The notes below the pieces were generated by a model. That model did not search any database. It had not been told where the DNA came from and saw only the letters and a list, made by a program, of their open reading frames with translations. A stretch of DNA of 57,302 nucleotides, from assembly GCA_003833135.1 (NCBI GenBank), contig QZLH01000131.1, forward strand, positions 104,658 through 161,959. Reading direction: 5' to 3'. Below, piece after piece: positions 43,567 through 56,011 of the stretch. The stretch is from Oehlia diaphana. Lineage: Eukaryota; Glomeromycota; Glomeromycetes; Glomerales; Glomeraceae. The number at the start of each line of letters is the position of its first letter. Position 1 is the first letter of the stretch. A program made the translations under genes and the position numbers.

Positions 43567-44774
43567 ATACTACATCAGAAAATTTTTTTAGGCGTAATTT
43601 AGTGTAATCTTTTGAAGGTGGTGTAAAATTTCGAAATATTACACTAAAAACGTAATATTACAGAAGTTTACGCTCTTAAATTTAAATAATTATAGTAATT
43701 TGATAATATCTCGCTATTTACTGATCCAATCAAGACAATCTATAGCTCATTGGAATCAGCTCATCAAGATGAATCGAATGGTAGTAAAATCACATTCCTA
43801 CGTTCGATAGAACGCTTTATAGTATGCAACAAAGTTTTACATTAATNNNNNNNNNNNNNNNNNNNNNNNNNNNNNNNNNNNNNNNNNNNNNNNNNNNNNN
43901 NNNNNNNNNNNNNNNNNNNNNNNNNNNNNNNNNNNNNNNNNNNNNNNNNNNNNNNNNNNNNNNNNNNNNNNNNNNNNNNNNNNNNNNNNNNNNNNNNNNN
44001 NNNNNNNNNNNNNNNNNNNNNNNNNNNNNNNNNNNNNNNNNNNNNNNNNNNNNNNNNNNNNNNNNNNNNNNNNNNNNNNNNNNNNNNNNNNNNNNNNNNN
44101 NNNNNNNNNNNNNNNNNNNNNNNNNNNNNNNNNNNNNNNNNNNNNNNNNNNNNNNNNNNNNNNNNNNNNNNNNNNNNNNNNNNNNNNNNNNNNNNNNNNN
44201 NNNNNNNNNNNNNNNNNNNNNNNNNNNNNNNNNNNNNNNNNNNNNNNNNNNNNNNNNNNNNNNNNNNNNNNNNNNNNNNNNNNNNNNNNNNNNNNNNNNN
44301 NNNNNNNNNNNNNNNNNNNNNNNNNNNNNNNNNNNNNNNNNNNNNNNNNNNNNNNNNNNNNNNNNNNNNNNNNNNNNNNNNNNNNNNNNNNNNNNNNNNN
44401 NNNNATCAAGACAATCTATAGCTCATTGGAATCAGCTCATCAAGATGAATCGAATGGTAGTAAAATCACATTCCTACGTTCGATAGAACGCTTTATAGTA
44501 TGCAACAAAGTTTTACATTAATAGAAAGTCATCTATCGAACGTAGAAATGCAATTTTACTACCATTCGATTCGTCTTGATGAGCTGATTCCAATGAGCTA
44601 TAGATCGTCTTGATTGGATCAGTAGATAGTGAGATATTATCAAATTACTATATTATTTAAATTTAAGAGCGTAAATTTCTGTAATATTACGTTTTTAGTG
44701 TAATATTTCGAAATTTTACATCACCTCCGAAAGATTACACTAAATTACGTCTAAAAAAATTTCTGGATGTAATA
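43567..44774. repeat. fold-back element interrupted by an assembly gap
   Basis: The left arm (about 43567-43813) and the right arm (about 44525-44774) are inverted repeats of about 245 bp with roughly 93-95% identity by eye, sharing TTACACTAAAAACGTAATAT and CTCATTGGAATCAGCTCATC. The unique centre is only about 33 bp (ACGCTTTATAGTATGCAACA on). An N run of 558 bp (43847-44404) is flanked by an exact 118-bp direct repeat (43729-43846 = 44405-44522). The true element is probably about 530 bp with no gap. Confidence 0.8.
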
Positions 44775-44984
44775 CTTCCTAGATCTTCTCCTTTGATACT
44801 GTATATTCTAATTAAAGTAGAAGTAACTATGCTAATAGAATAACAAATAGTGTGCCTATTATTAAAATTGATACCCCATATTGTAAAAGCTGTTATTAAG
44901 TAGCACTATTAGACAATTCATAAACCAAAATGTGATCAAATCAAGATAAACTACTATGACTTGGTACTGACTGATATTATGAAT

Positions 44985-45332
44985 TACTTTACAGAAACTT
45001 AACATTTTTAATCAATATAGAATCGATATTGTTAAGTTTATCTTAACGGTATCATTTTGATATCATTTCAATATCGATATAATATTGATATAATATCAAA
45101 ATGATAATTAAAATGATATCAAAATGATATCTTTAAATTAAACTTAAATATATTGTTTTGATGTCATTTCTATTATCATTTAAATATCATTTCAATATTA
45201 ATTTAATATCAATATAATATCGAAATGATAATACTTTATTTTAATATCACATCAATATTAAATCGATATTAAAATAATATCAAAATGATATTAAAATTAT
45301 ATCGCTTGAAAATTTAAAGTTTCTGTAAAGTA
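44985..45332. mobile_element. MITE with satellite-like ATATCATTTTGATATC core, 348 bp
   Basis: Perfect 16-bp terminal inverted repeats TACTTTACAGAAACTT. The interior is almost entirely built of permutations of ATATCAATATCGATATA and ATATCATTTTGATATC. No coding sequence. Confidence 0.75.
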
Positions 45333-45542
45333 CTTTTAGCAAAATTTTTTAAGAGTTCAAAAAATCATTTTTTGTAAATATTTCAGCATCCAGTAGTCTA
45401 ATTTTAACAACTATTTTTTAAATTATAAAGATAAATAAGGGCTATAAAATAAAAAAAAGTTCATTAAAATTGAATTATCAAATATTGAAATATTTACAAA
45501 AAATAATTTTTTGAATAAGTGGTTTTTTTGGCCAAAAGTCAA

Positions 45543-45913
45543 TTTACTGGTAAAAAAATGGTTTATCCTATACATATCCTATAATATCTCACACATATTG
45601 GATGCTCAAAATGTAAAAAATCATACATAAATAATACACATATCATATACATATCAGGTATTTATACAGTATATATCGTATACCTATTAGATACCTGATA
45701 TATGTATGATATATATATTAGTACCCAATATGTATATAATATGTGTATTACTTATATATGATTTTCTACATTTTGAGTACCCGATATGTGTGAAATATGT
45801 GTAGGATAAATCATTTTTTTATCAGTGTCTGTTAGAAGTACTAATTTTGAGTACCCGATATGTATAAGATATGTGTAGGATATGTGTAGGATAGACCAAT
45901 TTTTTACTAGTGA
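45543..45913. mobile_element. palindromic MITE with a duplicated right end
   Basis: The left end ACTGGTAAAAAAATGGTTTA with TCCTATACATATC is matched in reverse by two right ends: one at about 45803-45830 (GGATAAATCATTTTTTTATC) and one at about 45878-45912 (GGATAGACCAATTTTTTACT). Internal TACCCGATATGTG phrases repeat. Confidence 0.6.
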
Positions 45914-48003
45914 TATTGCTAAAATAAAATTTTTTAACTAATCGTTCAATGTAAAAATTTTTGATGGATCTTGATTTCTTTACAAATTTGGCCAATTACT
46001 TTTTAGAAAATATTGCTAATTAGTATAATAACATAACCTTAAATGGCAAGTATATGTTTGATCAAACTTGTAATATTAATATTTGATGATGCAAATTTAT
46101 CATTCAATATACTTAAACATTAATATATAATACTTAAAAAAAAAATTCTGGGCAAATCAGCTTAAAAGCCATTTAAGGGAATATTAATTTGTAAAACCAG
46201 TTTGCCAAAATTTATTAATAGTTTTTACTGGTTCAGAAATAGATCACGAATTAATTATTAATTATCTGAAATTTTGTTTTAACAAATTTTACCTTTTTAA
46301 TATTATATTATTTTACTAAAATTTCTAGCAATCTTAAATATTGATCAAAAATTTTCTGTAATATATCATACAGATCATTTTGATTTTTCTTTTTTTTTAA
46401 ATGCCATCATTTTTTCTTTACCCTATTAAAGATTTTTTAAAAAAAATTTTTTTTTTTAATAAGTACTAGTTGTAACCTGTTGCTTCGCACCAGGATTTGG
46501 CTGGAATTATATTATCGACGCTTTTTTTTAATTTGTTTAACGTCACGTCCAATGGAAGTAATGTTGCACAATTTGGAATCTATTTATACAGGTAATCTAA
46601 ACGTTACAAATTTTTTTAATTATATAGATTAGTAAATTGAATTTTCTAGATTTTAAATTAATAGATATTAATAAATTTCAGTTTTTTTTTTTACTTTTAA
46701 ACAAATTTCAAAGTATTTTACTTTAAAACTTTTTAAATTTTATTTTTTATTATAAATTAAATTTTCTGCATTTTAAATAGTAAAATCAAATTATTTTAAA
46801 ATTTTATTTAATTTTTAAGTTAATTTGAATAAATATTGGCAGAATTATGACTTTATAACTGAAATTATATTAATTTATATGTAAAATCAATTACAATTGT
46901 TTATAATATATATAAATAAATTAAAAAATTTTTATTTAAATATTAAAATGAAATAAATTATATATCAGATATGATTTGTACTTTTTTCTAATATTTACAT
47001 TCATTAGATTATTAAATTGTTATGTAATAACATAGTAAGTATAAAATAATAAGATATAACTATAATTAGAACAATTTGTAGTACCTTATTTTTTTAGTTT
47101 TTTTAGCCACTATAATGAACTATAATTTATAATAAACGATATTTTACACGCCGTATGCGTATTTTATTTTTTTTTAGTAATACATTTTAGTATAAATTTA
47201 GAAAAGTTTGAATTTCGTTATCTAAAATCTCAGATCATTAATATTATAAAAACCCAAAAACAGGAAGTCACTGGACCTACCCGAGTCTAATAGTTACCGT
47301 TACCGTATTGTACTTTTGTATTTTTGTTGAATAATTAATATGCCAAATAACTTTATAATAATATTATTAATTAGGAAATTGTTACAAGCACTATTGATAG
47401 ATCCACCACGAAAATCTACAGATATTTGCCGGTTTGATGCACACTAGTTATCTGATGTCATTTTTGACTGGCGAATGTTAAACGCCAAACATCTCGAACT
47501 CCTAATTTTATAACAAGATTAAAATTAATATTGTTCAAAAAAATTACATTTTGATGTGGAACATAGATAAGCTGTTTACTGATTTTCCTTCTTAGGATAA
47601 ATGGAACTTAAATTTCACATTTTTCTCACATTAATTATAAAAGAGTTAATGAACATGAGTAATAATTATTAGGAATATCACCATATTTTTGTGTAAATTA
47701 CGAATTGTTTTTGTTTTTATGATGGCCCCCTTTTTTGTTAAGGAATTCTAAGAATTACACAACGGCGGCATATTTTTTTTTTTACTATTGTACTATTTTA
47801 GTGTGACCTATAAAAATTTTTATAAACTCTTTCAAAAAAAAATTCTTTTTTACTCGTCCTTGCTATAGGAACATTTCTTTCATTCATATTTTCTTAATTA
47901 ATGATTCCAATTTTTTTTTGAGTGAATTCTTATGTTTCATTCATTCATCTAATTTTAATAATTTTAAAGATTTTTATTGTATATATATATCAACTAACAT
48001 AAA
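45914..48003. other. AT-rich intergenic upstream of the antiporter
   Basis: No gene. GTAACCTGTTGCTTCGCACC at about 46470 stands out in composition and may be the end of a dispersed repeat. T-tracts and a TATATATATAT run (about 47981) precede the antiporter ATG. Confidence 0.4.
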
Positions 48004-51000
48004 ATGGGTGCTTCAGAACAAGGTGGTGTCCTTTCTGGCGCAGTACCGACTCACTATAATGAGAGTGATCCTATAACTTTGTTTATAATACAAGTAATTT
48101 CTTATTTATAATACTAATAAATTCATTGTTTCTTACATTATTTTTTGTGACTAATCGGATTAATTTTCATTAAAGGTTATTTTGATCATATTTTTTACAC
48201 GTATTCTCCATTTTGGGTTGTCGCGCTTTCGACAACCACGTGTTATTTCAGAAATTATTGGTGGTATTATCCTTGGACCATCAGTACTTGGACGCATACC
48301 TGGATTTAATGATGCAATTTTTCCAAAAGAATCTAGAGCCAACCTAAATTTACTTGCTACGTTGGGTTTAATTTTGTATTTATTCATCGTTGGTGTTGAA
48401 TTGAACCCAAAAGCCTTGATAAAGAATGCAAGAGTAGCATTGACTATTTCTGCCGCGGGTATTGCGTTACCTTTTGCCTTGGGTGTTGGCGTTGGTTATG
48501 GATTATATCATGCGATGGGTAATGATAGTCAAGCATCTTTCTCCAGTTTTATACTTTTCATTGGTGTAGCAATGTCGATCACGGTAAGATGAGTTCAATT
48601 AAATATTTATTAATCCACACAATTAAATTAATAGGTATTGTATTATTCATAATAGGCATTTCCAGTACTTGCACGTATTTTATCAGAACTTCAACTTCTT
48701 CGAACCCCAGTTGGATCTACTGCTCTTACTGCGGGTGTTGGTGATGACGTAGCTGCATGGGTTTTATTGGCTTTAGTAGTCACCATCGTTAATGCTTCTA
48801 ATTCACTCATCGCTTTATATGTCTTCCTTCTGGCAATTGCTTGGACATTAGTAGTTATATTTGTTATACGTCCTATCTTGTTAAAACTCATTGTTAAGAC
48901 TGGTAGTAATGATAACGGACCTACTGTAATGATGGTGGTTATTACTTTATCCATCGTGTTAATATCTGCATTTGTTACAAATGTTATTGGCGTGCACGCA
49001 ATTTTTGGAGGGTTCATAGTTGGTGTTATTATTCCACATGAAGGTGGTTTCGCTGTGGGTATAACAGAAAAGATTGAAGATTTGGTCAATGTTCTGTTTT
49101 TGCCAATTGTAAGTATAATTTATTCTATTACAAAATTTTTTATCGTGTTAATTAATTAATTAATAATATTTTTTATTTAGTATTTTGCGTTGTCCGGAAT
49201 AAAAACTCAAATTGGTCTCTTGAATGATGGGACATCCTGGGGGTGGGTCATTTTGGTGATTATTGTTGCAATGGTTGGCAAGATAACAGGCGCTACACTT
49301 GCGGCCAGATTAAACAAATTGGCTTGGAGAGAATCCCTGACAATAGGTGTTTTTATGAGTTGTAAAGGGTACGTACAAATTATGACAATAGAAAATTACA
49401 TTATTTAAACAATACTGATTTTGTTTTTCTTTTATATTCTTATATAAAGTCTTGTTGAATTGATCGTGCTCAACCTTGGATATGACGCAGGAGTTATTAA
49501 TGATAAAATATTTGTGATCATGGTTGCCATGTAAGTATAGATTTTTCATATTTTTAGTTTTTTTTCCTAGGAAAACAAAATATTAATTTGTTTAAATAAT
49601 TGTTTCTTTAAGGGCATTGGTTACTACAGTCTTAACTACTCCTTTAGCAACGTGGTTATATCCACATGAATACCAAAGGAAAATGGAACTTAAACGTATC
49701 GGTCAATTGGAACCAGAAGGAACTGGCGATCGTACTGATGAGATCTCAACAAAAAAGAATAGATTGTTAATTGTTCTTAATAAGGTTGAATATCTTCCGC
49801 CAATGATGATGCTCGTACAATTATTGCAACCACTATCAGCCATTGTAAGAAAACAAGTTGAAGAAAAGGGAGAAAATGAAAAAACGGCTACTGTCCAAAC
49901 TCAACCGAATGCATCAATTACGGTGCATGTGTTACGACTCATTGAATTAACTCAACGTATTTCCACTGTAATGAAGATCAGTGAAACTGAAGAAACATTG
50001 CATGATCCGATCATGAATCTTTTCAGATCATTTGGACAATTGAATTTTGTTAAAGTCAAAGCAAACCTTGCTGTTGTTGCACAACAAGACTTTGCACAGC
50101 ATGTTGCCGAAAGGGCCGAAGACACTGATGCTAATTTAGTAATAGTTCCTTGGGGCGGCGCAGGTTCGGTTATTGATGATCAGTCAAATCCATTTGTTGG
50201 ACCAAGAGAAAAGAAAGAAACAAGTCCACAAGTTGCGTCTTTCACTCAAGAGGTTTTCTCTGAAGTAACTATCAGAGCAAATGTTGGTGTCTTTGTAGAT
50301 CGTGGTCTTGGTGTTTCCTCTTTAAATCAGAAGGAAAGTAGTATTACTAGCATGACAGTTCGCGTTTTCTTACCATTTTTCGGTGGCATTGATGATCGTG
50401 AGGCATTAACTTTTGTCATTCAATTACTTGACCATCCAAATGTGTCAGTTGATGTTCTGAGAATAATTAAATCTTCTGAGCCTACCGAACATGATACTAT
50501 ATTAAAAAACAATGCACTTATGACTGAAACCGACGGAGATAAAATACCAGAAGATTCTGAAGATGTTCAACGTCCTCCACTTGCTCACAAAATATCTTCA
50601 GCATCTGCTCACATTTTACATTCGAATGACGAACGCAAAGCATCTGATGATGCCGATGAAGAGTTATTAAAACAAGCTTTAAAGTCACGTACAGGTGTTG
50701 TAGCATCAAATGCTCGAATAAATTATACGGAGATATCGTCATCTACACCTTTACAAACAGCAGTTAACCGTGCCAAAGATATACTCAGTCGTAAGGATTT
50801 AATTGTGGTTGGACGTGGACGTCATGATGTTACTTTTAGTCATAAAGCAGAATCCTTGGATATACTCAAAAATTTGGGAGATTATGGTAGTGATACACGT
50901 AAATCATTAGGTGATATAGCACAAGCATTTTTATCTGGTGGTACTGCAGCAAGTATTTTAGTTTTGCAAGCAAAGAAAAATACGAATTCAAAATTAAAAG

Positions 51001-51011
51001 AAATTGCTTAA
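48004..51011 (+). CDS. K+/H+ antiporter, CPA2 family (KHA1/Kef type)
   Basis: Six exons in phase (48004-48093, 48176-48583, 48656-49108, 49181-49368, 49450-49530, 49613-51011) encode 872 residues, virtually the length of yeast Kha1. The membrane part (about 25-430) has CPA2 hallmarks: RQPRVISEIIGGIILGPSVL, LYLFIVGVELNPK, LTAGVGDDVAAWVLLALVV (the DD pair expected to bind ions), VHAIFGGFIVGVIIP and SGIKTQIG. The large soluble C-terminus (about 430-872) has two regions like universal-stress domains (NLVIVPWGGAGSV; DLIVVGRGRHDVTF). The family exchanges K+ for H+ in endomembranes and helps pH and cation balance. The location here is inferred. Confidence 0.92.
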
Positions 51012-54000
51012 TGTATTAATGTATTTAGTTTTATTATTTTGTTATACAGGGCGTGAGGAGTATTATTATAGGTGGATTTGCAGCATCTGATAGTATTTTA
51101 TCTTATATATTGTAATTTTATCTTTTTAAATGTATAAACTTTTTTTGTATGATTTAGTATTTGATTAGTAGAACGGAACAACTTTATTGCGTTGAATGCT
51201 AATCTCATCATTAAAAAAAAAATCTTATTGAGTATTTCGTTGGAGACTTTTCGAGTCAACTATTTGAACTTACAGCACGTATCGAAAATTGTTGTAGTAA
51301 CAAAATGCCATGTGGTTTAAAATCTAATATTATTACCATTGTTTTATAAAATTAATATCATATTTTTAATGCTATTACAAAAAAAAAATATAATTGTCAA
51401 TAACTTTTTTCAAATTTATTTTCTTTGTCAATCTACACATTTATCCGTCCACTACCAAAATCATTTAAAAATTTTTTTTTAATGTACGAGGATTGTATAC
51501 ATTAGATTAAATATATTTCTTGATTTTTTTGTTTTTTCTGAACTTTAAGTATTATAGCAATTTTTTAAAATATTTTCCTAACAATTGTATATAGTTCTTA
51601 ATAAAAATAAGCTAATAAGCTTTTAGACCAAATTCTTTTATATACAATTTTTGAATACTTACCAGAATTAGAGGTGATTTTCACTTTTATCACATGATTT
51701 TATTTATTATACTAAAAGTTTAAAAAGAAAAAATTAATAATTTTATTAATAAAAATATTAATGAACAATATATTGTAAAGTAAAATAATATTTTATATTA
51801 CAAAATATATACAAAATTCGTTTAATACTGATAAGATAAAAGTATATATTCAGATATAAAATCAATGTTTTAAATCAGGTAAATTGATTTATATTCAAAG
51901 TATTTTAATTAGTATTAATTTTTCTTTGCAAATATTATACTTATATTTATAAAATTAATATACAATTAATTTTAACTTTTTAATAATTTCCAATTAATAT
52001 AGAAAGTTAATTTCGTTAAATCATACAAACTTGGTTTTATGGTTTTCATAATATAAAAATTTTATCAATAACCTGACAACTCAACTTTTAATTTTTTTTT
52101 CAAAATTTTTATATATAAATTTTTAAAAAATTTTCACCTGAGTAACCTGACATAGTAATAATATAAAAAAATTTTTTTAAGACTTAACAAAACTGATCCA
52201 GCCTGACTATAAAAACCATTTTTACTATTTTATGTCACCTTAATAAAAATAATATTATTATTATTTTTTTTTAATAATCTATATATGCTTTATTGATATT
52301 AATTTATATATTATACAAACAAATTATCATATGCTATATCCATCTAACAGAATACAATCATCAAAATACAAATAAAAATAAAAGTAAAATAAAAAAAATA
52401 ATATTATATCTATTGATTTATTGCCATTTTCAAAATGGTATATGCACTTTATTTGTGAATATGTATTTAAATACCAATATTTATCTGATTTTCATTTATT
52501 TTTTATTTATATTTCATTCAGTTTTCATTCAATCTTCAATTTTTTTTAATTTAATTGCATATATTATCTTGAAAATAGCAATAAACCATACTAATTTTTT
52601 TTTATTAACTAGTCTTCTCCTTTTTAAATTAATAAATTAATCTGAAATAAATTATTATTAGGTCTATTATAATATTATTAATAATATATTTTATCTTCTT
52701 ATATATCCAATTATACTACTAATTGTTATTAATTAGTAAAACATATCTATAGCATTTTGGCAAATAAGATTTTTATTTAATGAGTTTTTAGATTATACTA
52801 AATTTATATCAGTTTAAATGAAATATTATCATATATTACAATTTGATTTTTTTGTGAATCTAATAAATTGTTTTTTTTTAAAAATATTATTTATTCTGTT
52901 TTAAATATTTAACTTATTATAAGAGAATTTAAAATAATAGTCCATATTTTCGGATTTATTTAATTTGTCTTTTTTTTCAATATTTTTAGCTTTTTCTATG
53001 TAATAGTAGTATTATATTACTATTATACTTTAATAGCTAAATTAGTTTTTTAAAGTGAATAATAAAAAAATCTAAAAATAAGTAAAAAATAAAATGTTTT
53101 TATTTTTGAAAATCCAAATATTTATTTTGATATATTGGAAAAATTGGTATTAATTTTAGCTTCCAAGACTAGTGAGTAAAAACTAATAAATTTATTGTTA
53201 TCATATTATGATTAGAAATAGAAATGTTCTAAACTAAGCAGTTTCAAGTCAGTTTTGAAACTGATTCTAAATTTAATGGATTTTGAATTTACATAGAGAA
53301 AAAATCCATTCTAATGATAAACTGAACCAGTTTCTAAACCAGTTTCTAAACTGACGCTAAAATTGGATTAATATTAAATATATGACGATTATGAACCAAT
53401 TATTGTTCATTTAATCATCATCATATACTTTATTTATATCTTGAATTTGATGCATTCAGCTTATATTTTTCTTAATTGAAACTGATACCGATTGAAAAAC
53501 TAATAGAGAAACTGAAATGAAACTGATAAACCTTTTTCATCCCTAATTGTAATCCTAATATCTGGTTTAATTTCTTATTAGTTGATATTATATTATTAAA
53601 AAATATAATTTTTTTTACAAATATTTTTTTTTTTAGCTGCAGCACATTTGATATTTTATTAAAATAAGTGAAGAACAATTTTAAGTATATTAAAATATAT
53701 AACAAAAAATAAATCTATCTTAATTAATTAAATACTAAACTACCTGTCTACTATTCAGTGTACTGTCAGATTGAAATTTTGGAAAAGTAAGTGCTTCTTA
53801 AAGAGTTCTTTCTTAGAGGGGATTTTCTCTTTCAGAAGTAATAAAAAAAAGCCAGAATAAATAAAAATTATAAATAAAAAAAGGGTTTAATAAAATGATT
53901 CATATCTACTCTAGTATCCCATTCACTCTGTCTATACTAACTTAATTAGCTTGCATAATCATCCTATCAGTTCACAAGTCTATTTAATAAATTTCTGATT

Positions 54001-56011
54001 TTAACTAATAAAATTAATTTGGAAGTACTATTCAGATCCTTTAGATTTTTTTAGGTATTTTAGTTTTGCTATTTTCATGTAATCTTTACTTCTGCTTCTG
54101 TTTATCTGAATTTTTTGACGTAACTAACAGATCTACATCTTATGATATGGGTTATTTTTTTTTAGTAACCACCATGACCTATATGATTAATTTAAAAAGG
54201 ATGTGAAATATCTTATCCATATACCTTTAAATTTATTGAAGTTGAATTCTGTATTAGTGATTTTATTCAAATCTGCTCAAAAAGTTGTAATATATAGTCA
54301 ACTTAACGTTTTTCTTTCTTGAATAATTTTAAAAGCTTTACATTCAGTATTTGTTTTTTTTACAAATATTATATTTATATATAAAAATTAATATATAAAT
54401 AATTATAACTTTAATTAATAGAAAAAAAAATTCTTTTCAGTTATTATTGTGATCTAACATTACTTAATAAAAAAAAAAATTTTGAGAAAACATATGAAAA
54501 TAAAAATTTTATTATATTTTCAAATAAAGAAAGTATAATTATAAATTAAAAATATAATTTTAAGAAATAATTTTTAATTTTTAAATAAGTTTACTTATAA
54601 GTAACTTTTTAAAAACAATAATATTATACAAAATTTAAAAATTTACTTATAAATAAACTTATTTAAAAATTAAAAATTATTTTTTAAATTATAATTTTTA
54701 GTTTATAATTATATTTTCTTTATTTGAAAATACTACAATAAAATTTTTATTTTCACATGTTTTCTTAAAAATTTTTTTTATTAAATAATGCTAAATCGTA
54801 ATAATTAAAAAATGACAATAAAATGAATAATTTTATTTTTATTTATAATTTAACTTTTAATAAAAAAAAATAAGACATAATGTATTCTTTACATTCTGCA
54901 TTACAAATTTATATATATTTTTATATTTATTATTTGCCATTTTAAGAGAATGCAGTGTATAAACTAAAGATCGATATAAATAACTCATAAAAAGAATAAC
55001 GTTAGATGCGATAAATAAATTTATTCAAAAAATAAAATATAATTTATTAATTTACAATTTACAAAAATAGCTTATCAGAAACATTTACTGATTTAGTGAA
55101 GTATTTTAAAAATTGGAATTTATGAATATGTAAACTAATTATTATAAATAAAATATTTGATTTTTATAAGGATAAATAAAACAAAATTTACAAAAATTTT
55201 AAAATGAATTATATTAACTTTTAATTTATTTTTAAAAAATTAAATTTTTTTTTATTTTGTAATTTTCATTAAACTTTACAATATAAAAAAAAATCCATTA
55301 AAATTGGATTATTATTAAATATTAAGAAATATGCAAAAAATATTTTTTTAAATTTTAGTAAAAAAGTATGATTTTAATTAAAAATCTATTATTGATCTAT
55401 ATATACTAATAATGTATTTAGAAAGAATATGCATTTATAAAAAGTAAAAATTATAAATTTAAATTCAAATCAAAATATTTAAAAAAATATATTATAAAAT
55501 AAATATATTTATAAAAGATGTATTTATAAAAAATTTATTATAATATTAGTTAAATAAGATAATTTAATTGAATTGCTTGTTAAAATTAAAATGATAATTA
55601 TGAATAAATAACTTTATTATTATTATATATAATATTATGTATAATAATAAAATTAAGGAGTTTATTAGTATCACATGATATTTTAATTTTGGCCAGAATT
55701 AAATGATTGATATAAAGATTTCCTTTTTTTAAAATAGTATATAATTCATTTTTCCACTTTTTATAAGAAATAAATGTTTTTTTAGATTGTGTAATATTAT
55801 TCAAGTATTTAAAAAAGGATATTTTGACCAGAATTATAAAGTTTGACTGAAATTATAGTATGTGATAAATAAGACTAACAAATAGGATCTTCATATTAAA
55901 AAAATAGCAATTTTATAAAATTGAAGTAATTTTATAAATAGTTTTAGTTTAAAGGAATTTGACTTTTATGCGGGATGCATAAATTGCATCTTATGCATAA
56001 TGATTCTAATA
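51012..56011. other. AT-rich desert with repeats
   Basis: No gene I can support. Long ORFs (52293-52640, 53472-53705, 55598-55804) are low-complexity AT translations. A cluster of CAGTTTC/GAAACTG words in both orientations lies at about 53238-53530. The large palindrome at 54443-54810 is listed separately. Confidence 0.5.
54443..54810. repeat. large AT-rich inverted repeat, arms about 155 bp
   Basis: The left arm (about 54443-54597, including AAAACATATGAAAATAAAAA and TTTTCAAATAAAGAAA) pairs with the right arm (about 54653-54810) at roughly 85-90% by eye, around a spacer of about 55 bp. Probable fold-back MITE. Confidence 0.7.

Noticed and set aside
43824..44486. 220- and 190-residue ORFs across the gap
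   Set aside because: They consist of ambiguous bases; no real coding sequence.
52293..52640. 115-codon ORF with hydrophobic translation
   Set aside because: Composition (I, F, L, Y, N, K) is what random AT-rich DNA gives; no homology recognised and no promoter or splice context.
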